A program made the position numbers and the translations under genes. Under the pieces are notes generated by a model. The model was given only the letters and a program-made list of their open reading frames with translations, was not told the origin of the DNA and did no database searches. Of a stretch of 64,000 nt of DNA, positions 53,351-60,929 are shown piece by piece. This DNA comes from Leeuwenhoekiella aequorea. GTDB taxonomy: Bacteria; Bacteroidota; Bacteroidia; Flavobacteriales; Flavobacteriaceae. The stretch lies in assembly GCF_004104375.1 (NCBI RefSeq), contig NZ_QOVM01000004.1, forward strand, positions 186,001 through 250,000, given 5' to 3'. Every line of letters starts with the position of its first letter. The first letter of the stretch is position 1.

Positions 53351-56263
53351 TTAATCTTTTTGCTCTTGCTCAGCGCGTTCTGCACGATCTCTACGACGGC
53401 TTCCCTCTTTTATTTCTAAAGCTGTTTTTGCAGATTTACCATTTACCTCTACCTGGATAGAATATGCTCCCGGCGGTAGATAAAAAGTTTCATTTTGGGA
53501 TTTTGTTATTTTAAGATCTTTACGCTCTTTTTCTAAAAGGTTTTTACCACTTTCTGATATACTCAAATCGTATTGCAGATAGTTAAATCCTTTATCGACA
53601 GTATCTTTCCAAGTTTTCAGCGTTTTCCCATTTGTACTTATTACTTCAACTTTTGCCTCTCCTGCAACCGGACTAAAGAAAGTTATTTTAGTCTCTGGTG
53701 TGCTAGCGGCTCTCCACGCACTCCAAGAACGCCCCCAATTTGTAGAAAAATCGACAGTTTCCATATCAAAGAGCTGTAATTCATTCGTTTTAGAAGAATC
53801 AAATTCCTGGATTTCATTCAAATTAGCGATGTATATAGATCTTCCGTGAGTGCCTACTATAAGATCGTTTGCTTCAGTTTGTATAACTAAATCGTGTACA
53901 GCCACATTAGGCATACTCCCATCAAGAACTTCCCAGCGATCTCCATTATCGAAACTAACATAACTAGCATCGTCTGTACCTAAATATAAAATATTCTCTT
54001 TTTTAGGATCTTCGACAATTACATTTATAGGAGATAACGGTAGGTTTGAACTAATATCTTTCCAGTTTTGACCATAATCATCACTTTTATATACATACGG
54101 CTGAAAGTCGTCGTTTCTATATCCATTCAGCACAGCATACACCCTACTCTTATTGTGAATCGAAGCTATAACCGTACTCACCCATAGATTTTGAGGTAAA
54201 TTTCCTGAAATAATATCCCAACTTCCCCCGGCATCTTGTGTCACTTGTATGACTCCATCATCACTCCCCGTATAGATTAAACCGAATTGAAATACAGATT
54301 CACTAATCGTTGCAAGCGTTCCAAAAGGGACATTACCTAATTTACCTCCCGCTGTAAGATCTGGTGAAATTGCCGTCCAGTCGTCCCCTTGATTCATAGA
54401 ACGCATTAATTTATTACCACCCATATATAAAATGTCCTGGTTATGTGATGAAAGTAAAATAGGAGTTTCCCAATTAAATCGATAAGGGCTTTCTCCTAAA
54501 TCGTGGCTGGGTTTAATAAACTTACGCGCTCCAGTTTTTAAATTTAGACGATTGTAAAACCCAAACTGAGAACCCACATAGATTACATCACTATCTCTAC
54601 GGTCAATCTGAACCTGCATCCCATCACCACCACCTACACGCTTAAAAGGATATTGCCCTTCAGCTTCGTAGTCTTTTGAATATTCATAATTATGTGGTCC
54701 TTTCCAAGTGCCATTATCTTGTAAACCACCATAAATATTATAAGGTTTCTCATAATCCACATTTATAGCGTAAAACTGCGCTAGCGGCATAGAGTTAAGC
54801 TTTGACCAACTTTCACCGGCATCGTAAGACATGTTTAATCCACCATCATTACCGTTGATTAAATGATTTGGCATTTTAGGGTCAACCCAAATTATATGAT
54901 GATCCGCATGAACATTAGGTTCGTCTATATATGTAAAAGTTTTACCTCCATCTACAGATTTAATGAGCGGTACACCCACTAAATAAATTTCATTTTCATC
55001 CTGCGGATTTACATCCATCTCAGCAAATACGTACCCATAGGAATAAAAGAAATCTTCGATATAACCTTCGTGAGTACGATTCCACGTTTTACCTCCGTCT
55101 GTAGATTTAAAAACTTCTGCACCTATTACCTCTCCATCACTCTCAGACACCGTGTTATCGTGAGTATATAAGTAAAAATCTGAAGGTTTAATCTGGCCTT
55201 TTTTTACAAGCTCTTTAGCCTTGGCAGCATCATATTGTTTAGGGAATCGATTTGCTTTTAAATAATCATCAAGCTCTTCCGTGTTTAATGCCAAAAAATC
55301 TAAAGATGATATATTCTCAAAAATCTTCGGTTTTAAATCTTTAGCTTCTTTATCTGCTTTTTCTTCTTTGTTAGTCTCACGTATATTTTGATTGTCGTGA
55401 ACTGCATAAATGGTATTCTCATTTACTACCGCCAGACCTATACGGCCTACACCGGCTCCCTGAGGAAAACCATTACCAGTAGTAATCAAATTCCAGGTAT
55501 CGCCGGCATCTGTAGATTTGTAAATCCCTGAGTTTTCTCCAGAACCTTTAAAATCCCAAGCTTGTCGTTCTCTTTCCCAAGCAGCAGCATATAAAACTGA
55601 TGGATTCTCAGGAGCTTCGCCTAAATTTATAATACCTGTATTGCTATTAATAAAAAGCGTTTTTTTCCAAGTTTTTCCGCCATCAACAGTTTTAAAAATT
55701 CCCCGTTCTTCATTTTGAGAATATAAATGACCTAATGCTGCTACTAAAACAACATCTGGATCATTTTTATCTAAAATAATATCGCTTATATGGTGACTAT
55801 CGTATAAGCCCACATTTGTCCAAGAATTCCCATTGTCTGTACTTTTTAAAATACCCACTCCCGCATAAGAAGAGCGTGAAGATATGGTCTCGCCAGTACC
55901 CACCCAGATAATCTTGTTTCTCCAGTTAACTGCTATATCTCCCACATTTTGAGTAGGCGCTTTATCGAATACAGATTTAAATGTTATACCATTATTTGTA
56001 GTATGCCACACCCCGCCCGTTGCATACGCCACGTAAAACTCGGTACTGTTTTCTGGATTAACTTCTAGATCAACTACACGACCACTCATTATGGTAGGAC
56101 CTGCATTTCTAAAAGGAATGTTTTTTACGAGAGAATTTTTTATCAGTTCATTCTTCTCAATCAATGACTGAGAAATTGATGAAGATGTAGAATCTGGTTG
56201 CTGAGCATAAATACTTGATAAAACACTTACTGAGAGAAAGAATAATAGAAAACGAATAGGCAT
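53351..56263 (-). CDS. VPS10/sortilin-type beta-propeller secreted protein
   Basis: This secreted protein of about 970 residues has a signal peptide (MPIRFLLFFLSVSVLSSIYAQQ). Many BNR/sortilin repeats follow (STDNGNSWTNVGL, TVDGGKTWKKTLF, STDAGDTWNLITT, STDGGKTWNRTHEG, SYDAGESWSKLNS, KSDDYGQNWKDISS, SFDNGDRWEVLDG), probably forming a ten-bladed propeller (40-820), and a C-terminal beta domain with a lysine/glutamate-rich tail. The class is annotated as glycosyl hydrolase-like or VPS10, but no catalytic residues can be assigned. The open frame extends to 56527, yet that region overlaps pepP and lacks coding character; the ATG at 56261-56263 is right. Confidence 0.88.
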   Translation of the reverse strand: MPIRFLLFFLSVSVLSSIYAQQPDSTSSSISQSLIEKNELIKNSLVKNIPFRNAGPTIMSGRVVDLEVNPENSTEFYVAYATGGVWHTTNNGITFKSVFDKAPTQNVGDIAVNWRNKIIWVGTGETISSRSSYAGVGILKSTDNGNSWTNVGLYDSHHISDIILDKNDPDVVLVAALGHLYSQNEERGIFKTVDGGKTWKKTLFINSNTGIINLGEAPENPSVLYAAAWERERQAWDFKGSGENSGIYKSTDAGDTWNLITTGNGFPQGAGVGRIGLAVVNENTIYAVHDNQNIRETNKEEKADKEAKDLKPKIFENISSLDFLALNTEELDDYLKANRFPKQYDAAKAKELVKKGQIKPSDFYLYTHDNTVSESDGEVIGAEVFKSTDGGKTWNRTHEGYIEDFFYSYGYVFAEMDVNPQDENEIYLVGVPLIKSVDGGKTFTYIDEPNVHADHHIIWVDPKMPNHLINGNDGGLNMSYDAGESWSKLNSMPLAQFYAINVDYEKPYNIYGGLQDNGTWKGPHNYEYSKDYEAEGQYPFKRVGGGDGMQVQIDRRDSDVIYVGSQFGFYNRLNLKTGARKFIKPSHDLGESPYRFNWETPILLSSHNQDILYMGGNKLMRSMNQGDDWTAISPDLTAGGKLGNVPFGTLATISESVFQFGLIYTGSDDGVIQVTQDAGGSWDIISGNLPQNLWVSTVIASIHNKSRVYAVLNGYRNDDFQPYVYKSDDYGQNWKDISSNLPLSPINVIVEDPKKENILYLGTDDASYVSFDNGDRWEVLDGSMPNVAVHDLVIQTEANDLIVGTHGRSIYIANLNEIQEFDSSKTNELQLFDMETVDFSTNWGRSWSAWRAASTPETKITFFSPVAGEAKVEVISTNGKTLKTWKDTVDKGFNYLQYDLSISESGKNLLEKERKDLKITKSQNETFYLPPGAYSIQVEVNGKSAKTALEIKEGSRRRDRAERAEQEQKD

Positions 56264-56356
56264 AGAAAATAATTTGATGGACTTAAAAATACCTTTTTTG
56301 TTAAAGAAATCTAAACATTTTAAAGAGAGTTTAACACGCTTTGATCTTGTAGTTTT

Positions 56357-56364
56357 TACCTTTG
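56357..56364 (+). promoter_or_regulatory. Putative -7 box of the aminopeptidase P gene
   Basis: TACCTTTG lies 20 bases before the ATG; no -33 element at the standard spacing is clear. Confidence 0.35.
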
Positions 56365-56383
56365 AGAAAATCTTATTACAATT

Positions 56384-57676
56384 ATGAAATACGACCTTAT
56401 AGATCGCAATCTGTTTATAAAAAACCGCAAAGGATTTATGGCAGCTATGAAGCCAAATAGTCTGGCTGTTTTTAATAGTAACGACATTTACCCAATAGGT
56501 GCAGACAGCACCATGCCATTTCAACAAAATCGGGATCTTTTCTACTTAAGCGGAGTAGATCAAGAAGAAAGTATTCTTGTACTTTTTCCTGATTGCCCAA
56601 AAGAGAAGCACCGTGAAATTCTTTTTCTAAAAGAAACAAATGACCATATTGCTGTCTGGGAAGGAGAAAAACTTACAAAAGAAAAAGCGCTTGAGGTTAG
56701 TGGGGTAAAAACTGTTTATTGGATTCAAGAATGGGATAAAATATTCTATGAATTGATGACGCAGGCAGAAACACTATATATTAATACAAATGAGCACTAC
56801 CGGGCAAATGTAGAAACTGAAACCCGAGAAGCACGTTTTAATAAAAAAATTAAAGAGCAATATCCCGCACACAGCGTTGCAAAGAGTAATCCTATTTTAC
56901 AACGACTGCGCTCTGTAAAAGATCCTATAGAGATTGATTTATTACAAAAAGCCTGTACTATAACAGAGAAAGGTTTTAAACGCATTCTTCAGTTTGTAAA
57001 ACCCGGCGTAATGGAATATGAGATCGAAGCAGAATTTATGCACGAATTTTTGCGTAATCGTTCGAGAGGATTTGCGTACACACCTATTGTTGCTTCTGGA
57101 AATAATGCTAATGTTTTACATTATGTAGTTAATAATTCTGAATGTAAAGCAGGAGATTTAATATTACTAGATGTAGGTGCAGAATATGCAAACTACAGTA
57201 GTGATATGACCCGAACTATACCGGTATCTGGTAGGTTTACAGATAGACAAAAAGATGTTTACAACGCTGTGCTACGAGTTAAAAAGGAAGCAACAAAGAT
57301 GTTAACCCCTGGTAATTTATGGGCCCCTTACCACGAGGAGGTGGGTAAATTAATGACTTCAGAATTGCTAGGCTTGGGTCTACTTGATAAAGCAGACGTT
57401 CAAAATGAAAATAAAGATTGGCCGGCTTACAAGAAGTATTTTATGCACGGTACATCACATCATATTGGGCTAGACACTCACGATTACGGATTACTACACG
57501 AGCCTATGCAAGCTAATAATGTATTTACTGTAGAACCGGGAATTTATATTCCTGCTGAAGGTTTTGGGATACGACTAGAAGATGATCTTGTGATACAAGA
57601 GAATGGAGAACCTATTAATTTAATGGGAGATATACCTATTGAAGTAGAAGAGATCGAAGACTGGATGAATCGTTAA
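56384..57676 (+). CDS. Xaa-Pro aminopeptidase (aminopeptidase P, M24)
   Basis: This 430-residue cytosolic peptidase removes the N-terminal residue before proline. An AMP_N domain (about 1-135, QQNRDLFYLSGVDQEES) precedes the pita-bread catalytic domain. The five metal ligands are visible: Asp in LLDVGAEY, Asp in YSSDMTRT, His in HGTSHHIGLDTHD, Glu in TVEPGIYI and Glu in GIRLEDDLV. The gene is monocistronic, divergent from the VPS10-like gene and ended by a bidirectional terminator. Confidence 0.95.
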   Translation: MKYDLIDRNLFIKNRKGFMAAMKPNSLAVFNSNDIYPIGADSTMPFQQNRDLFYLSGVDQEESILVLFPDCPKEKHREILFLKETNDHIAVWEGEKLTKEKALEVSGVKTVYWIQEWDKIFYELMTQAETLYINTNEHYRANVETETREARFNKKIKEQYPAHSVAKSNPILQRLRSVKDPIEIDLLQKACTITEKGFKRILQFVKPGVMEYEIEAEFMHEFLRNRSRGFAYTPIVASGNNANVLHYVVNNSECKAGDLILLDVGAEYANYSSDMTRTIPVSGRFTDRQKDVYNAVLRVKKEATKMLTPGNLWAPYHEEVGKLMTSELLGLGLLDKADVQNENKDWPAYKKYFMHGTSHHIGLDTHDYGLLHEPMQANNVFTVEPGIYIPAEGFGIRLEDDLVIQENGEPINLMGDIPIEVEEIEDWMNR

Positions 57677-57694
57677 CTCCTGATAATAACTTAT

Positions 57695-57737
57695 AAAAAA
57701 TCCCGTAAGTCGAAATTCGATTTACGGGATTTTTAAT
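57695..57737. terminator. Bidirectional terminator between aminopeptidase P and the 4-TM gene
   Basis: AAAATCCCGTAA and TTACGGGATTTT form a long stem with flanking A/T runs between convergent genes. Confidence 0.88.
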
Positions 57738-57754
57738 TTAATAACTTTTGATTC

Positions 57755-58195
57755 TTAAAACCAATTTGCCCACGGAATACGACTTAGCATAACAATTAAT
57801 GCAAGGGTATAAAATATGGCAAGTAATTTAAATTTAGGTTTTGAAGTGAGTTTTTTCTTATGCTTGCTGTAACCTACTGTAATAAATACAACAGTAAGAA
57901 TCATCGCCAAAGGATGCTCAACAACATAGAGGCGCAAGTTAGGATCTTTCATTGCTGCACTCATACCTTCTGAAGCTATTGCTTTTGCACCTAGCGGAGA
58001 TACAAAGTACAATACTATACCTATAAGTAATTGTATGTGAGAAACTATTAAGGTAAATAACGCAAGTCTAAAATCTCGAGCTGCAAATTCTTTACCCGAA
58101 AAATAAGAAACCAATACATTTATGGTAGTTATTGTAAGAATTATAAGAGCTAAATAAGCCCAATAGGAATGCACAAATTGTACGGTAGTATACAT
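57755..58195 (-). CDS. Four-helix membrane protein, cytochrome b-like (conserved, uncharacterised)
   Basis: This 146-residue protein has four transmembrane helices (about 8-30, 42-66, 92-110, 122-140). Histidines sit in or at the edge of three of them: H9 in QFVHSYWAY, H53 in IVSHIQLLIG and H94 in VEHPLAMIL, plus H112 in a cytoplasmic KHKKK loop. The pattern suggests a small heme-binding or quinone-linked protein, but I cannot confirm this. It has a clear ATG and is a single gene. Confidence 0.7.
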   Translation of the reverse strand: MYTTVQFVHSYWAYLALIILTITTINVLVSYFSGKEFAARDFRLALFTLIVSHIQLLIGIVLYFVSPLGAKAIASEGMSAAMKDPNLRLYVVEHPLAMILTVVFITVGYSKHKKKLTSKPKFKLLAIFYTLALIVMLSRIPWANWF

Positions 58196-58264
58196 AGTTT
58201 TGAAATTTAAAATTCAAAGATAACTTTTTGAAGTAAAAATTTTTAAATCGACAGCTTTAAATAC

Positions 58265-58298
58265 AAAAACCCATCTAATAAAAATTAGACGGGTTCTA
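58265..58298 (-). terminator. Terminator of the endonuclease I gene
   Basis: On the minus strand AACCCGTCTAAT pairs with ATTAGATGGGTT (one G-U) and is followed by TTTTT; 19 bases past the stop. Confidence 0.7.
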
Positions 58299-58316
58299 TA
58301 TATTGAGTCTTTTAAA

Positions 58317-59681
58317 CTATTCCCAAGTATTTTCTGCCGGTGTACCGCCCCAAATTAGCGTCACTAAATAAGGGTTGTCAATAAAGGGGTTTCTATTTCC
58401 TTGTGCGTTTTCAATTACATTATTTCTGTTTTTTTCAAACGCTGAAACAGGATCTTCTCTATTCCATTTTAAAAATAAATCAAGAGTACCTACCTCTTTA
58501 TAATCTTCACCATATCGTATATTAAGATATAAAACAGCTCTAGCTACATCTCCTTTCCACTCATCACCTGGAAACCAACTATTATCATTTACTAATTTAT
58601 ATTGCCCGCTGCCATCAACAAATGGGTAATTAAGTCTAAGTGAATTAACAGCATCATCTGTAGAACGTAAATGATGTAAATCTGTTACTGCATTCTCTGT
58701 TGCTAACTTAGATTGAGGGAAAATATGTTCTGTATTAAAAGTTTGAGGAGAATGAGAATTTGTACCTGATGTATATTCACGCTCATCCCTGCTTTCCCCA
58801 GAATAAAGTAGAATTACATTTGCAGCATTGCTTAAATCTGCGTCTGCATCATACAAATACTGATGACGTTGTGTGTAAGTAAGAATGGTAGTGTGCTTAG
58901 CTGTAGTAAATGAACTAAGCCTATCGTACGTTAATTCTGAATTATCAAAGAAACTAACATCTGCATAATAACTCTGTAAGGCTGAAGGAATCGTAAAGCT
59001 TACAGCATCAATAACATTTATGGTAACCGTAGCTGTCGAACAGCTAGGTGTCTCATCATTATCACAGATAGTATAAGTAAAAGTGTCTTCACCTAGAAAA
59101 CCTGACTTAGGAGTATAGGTTACAGATCCATCATTATTAATAACTGCAGAGCCAATACTTGATGAAAAATCTACACTAGTCAATGTCGCTCCATCAATTA
59201 GATCATCATTTGCCAAAAGATCTGTAATTGTAATTTTAGCATCCTTTGCTGTAAAACCTTCATCATCTCTTGCAACCGGCTCACCAGCATCTTCAATCGT
59301 TACTGTAACAGTTGCTTCAGAGCAAATACTAGTATCTGCAATTAAACATAATTCATAGGTGAACGTATCTGATCCTTTGTAGCCCGGTGCCGGAGTGAAC
59401 GTATAGCTTCCGTTTCTATTATCTGTAATAGTACCTCCCGCTGTTGTTGTTGCATCTATTGAAGTAATGCGAGCACCGCCAGCTAGATCATCATTAGCCA
59501 TTAAGTCACTAATACTAATTATTAGATTTACCCCTTCTGTAGTGGTAAATTCGTCGGGGTTTGCTACTGGAGCTTCTACTTCAGGTTCTATAGGCGTAAC
59601 TATTTCGCTATCGTCAGACCCTCCACAAGCAACAAATAAAATAAATAAAAATGCACTAAATAAAATATTCTTCTTTTTCAT
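58317..59681 (-). CDS. Secreted endonuclease I (EndA/NucM type) lipoprotein with two Ig-like repeats
   Basis: This 454-residue protein has lipobox LFVAC (Cys19). Two tandem cadherin/Big_9-like repeats follow (about 38-132 and 135-228), each ending in a G(Y/F)xGxDTFTYxxC...TVTI pattern. An endonuclease I domain (about 230-454) carries the catalytic motif TFNTEHIFPQS and DLHHLRSTDDAVNSLR, then NDNSWFPGDEWKGDVARAVLYLNIRYG. The family cuts DNA and sometimes RNA non-specifically with Mg. The lipoprotein anchor and repeats place it on the cell surface. It lies 72 bases from the repeat-lipoprotein gene and in line with a TonB receptor. Confidence 0.92.
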   Translation of the reverse strand: MKKKNILFSAFLFILFVACGGSDDSEIVTPIEPEVEAPVANPDEFTTTEGVNLIISISDLMANDDLAGGARITSIDATTTAGGTITDNRNGSYTFTPAPGYKGSDTFTYELCLIADTSICSEATVTVTIEDAGEPVARDDEGFTAKDAKITITDLLANDDLIDGATLTSVDFSSSIGSAVINNDGSVTYTPKSGFLGEDTFTYTICDNDETPSCSTATVTINVIDAVSFTIPSALQSYYADVSFFDNSELTYDRLSSFTTAKHTTILTYTQRHQYLYDADADLSNAANVILLYSGESRDEREYTSGTNSHSPQTFNTEHIFPQSKLATENAVTDLHHLRSTDDAVNSLRLNYPFVDGSGQYKLVNDNSWFPGDEWKGDVARAVLYLNIRYGEDYKEVGTLDLFLKWNREDPVSAFEKNRNNVIENAQGNRNPFIDNPYLVTLIWGGTPAENTWE

Positions 59682-59701
59682 AAACTCTTTCTTGGAAAAC
59701 T

Positions 59702-59735
59702 AAAAAACCTCCTATCTCAAGGAGCAGGAGGTTTT
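59702..59735 (-). terminator. Terminator after the repeat-lipoprotein gene
   Basis: AAAACCTCCT and AGGAGGTTTT form a 10-bp stem; on the minus strand a T run follows. It separates the receptor/lipoprotein unit from the nuclease gene and may be leaky. Confidence 0.75.
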
Positions 59736-59753
59736 AACTAGCTTAATTAATGC

Positions 59754-60917
59754 TTATTGTGCTACCCAGGCACCATCTGTTTTAATCAAAAAGAAGGTTT
59801 CGTTTGTAGTAGATCCATTGTAAATTACAACAGTTACAGCATACTTTTGATCTTCTTCAGCATTAGGATTGATAGAATCTAAAACAATACCAATTGCTTC
59901 GATCATCATATCATCACTCCAATAGTTGCTACTTCCTGATCTTCTGTCAAAACTTTTGAAGAAACCTACGTTATCTGCAGGTCCAGGATATTTAGCAAGT
60001 AATGTTGAAGATACTAGAGCAATATCTCCTTGAGTAAATGAATATGCAATAGTATTATCTGGAACCCAAACACCAGAATCATTACCAAATTGTAAGGTCA
60101 TACGTAATGTATTGTTATATTCAGACCAGCTAGACCCATCATAGATAAAGTTTACAATGTAGCTATATGTAGCTCTGTCAGTCTTGCTACCATCACCATC
60201 AATATCATCAACGTCTGTAGTGTATAATTTATACATCGTTGATTTAACAGTATTTACAGCGATCTCCTCGTACTTGAATTTATCTAATAAAAATATAGGA
60301 AGTTTTCTTAACGCTTCATCTTCAGTATTGAAGTTAGCAAAACCTTGTCCTACAGCAGTATACTCTGCACTTGTAAGACCTAAAACAAACTGCCATTCTC
60401 CATTAACTCTTAAAAAACCATTATTCAAAGTTTGAGCTGAGCCATTGTAAAATACATAAGTCAAAGAAACTAATGTTCTATTTGCAACGTTTGGAAATTT
60501 ACTGTCTAAAAATGTATATATCTGCTCTTCATCATCAAAATTATTATACTGAGCAGTATCTGGGTTAGCATCATAATCTGCTGTAGATACCGTGTAAACA
60601 ATTAATGAACTCTCTGTAGAAACAGGAGCGTACAAATCATAAGATACATTAGCTAAAGAAGCATCACCTAGAACAGGAAAATTTGTATTTAAAACTGTAG
60701 GTATAAGAGCTTTAGCATCATCTACAGTATTAAAGTTAGCGTAATCTAACTCTAATGTTTCTTTATAATCATCTTCTGTTAATGTATAATCAAAAACATC
60801 AAAGATTCCTGCTTCATTCGCCTCTAGTTGATCATTAATATCTTCTACAGGATCACAACCTACTATAGACATAGCTCCTATAGTAATTGCAGTAAGTAAA
60901 TAATTAAATTTTTTCAT
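59754..60917 (-). CDS. Surface lipoprotein with internal repeats (TonB-receptor partner)
   Basis: This 387-residue protein has lipobox SIVGC (Cys21). The mature part contains at least three repeats of about 85-95 residues, each with a pattern of YTL/V-T/S-xx-DYxxx...FNxxDxAxxxxPxxLxxKFP...YxxY: start near 44 (YTLTEDDYKETL), near 128 (YTVSTADYDANP) and near 203 (GLTSAEYTAVGQ). A shorter fourth near 297 (YSFTQGDIALVS) ends in VVIYNGSTTNETFFLIKTDGAWV. I do not recognise a named family. It lies 12 bases after the receptor, in the position of a SusD-like substrate-binding lipoprotein but without SusD features. Confidence 0.8.
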   Translation of the reverse strand: MKKFNYLLTAITIGAMSIVGCDPVEDINDQLEANEAGIFDVFDYTLTEDDYKETLELDYANFNTVDDAKALIPTVLNTNFPVLGDASLANVSYDLYAPVSTESSLIVYTVSTADYDANPDTAQYNNFDDEEQIYTFLDSKFPNVANRTLVSLTYVFYNGSAQTLNNGFLRVNGEWQFVLGLTSAEYTAVGQGFANFNTEDEALRKLPIFLLDKFKYEEIAVNTVKSTMYKLYTTDVDDIDGDGSKTDRATYSYIVNFIYDGSSWSEYNNTLRMTLQFGNDSGVWVPDNTIAYSFTQGDIALVSSTLLAKYPGPADNVGFFKSFDRRSGSSNYWSDDMMIEAIGIVLDSINPNAEEDQKYAVTVVIYNGSTTNETFFLIKTDGAWVAQ

Positions 60918-60929
60918 TTCAATTTTTTA

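Noticed and set aside
56264-56527. N-terminal extension of the VPS10-like open frame
   Set aside because: It overlaps the aminopeptidase P coding start on the opposite strand, and a proper signal peptide begins at the ATG at 56261-56263.
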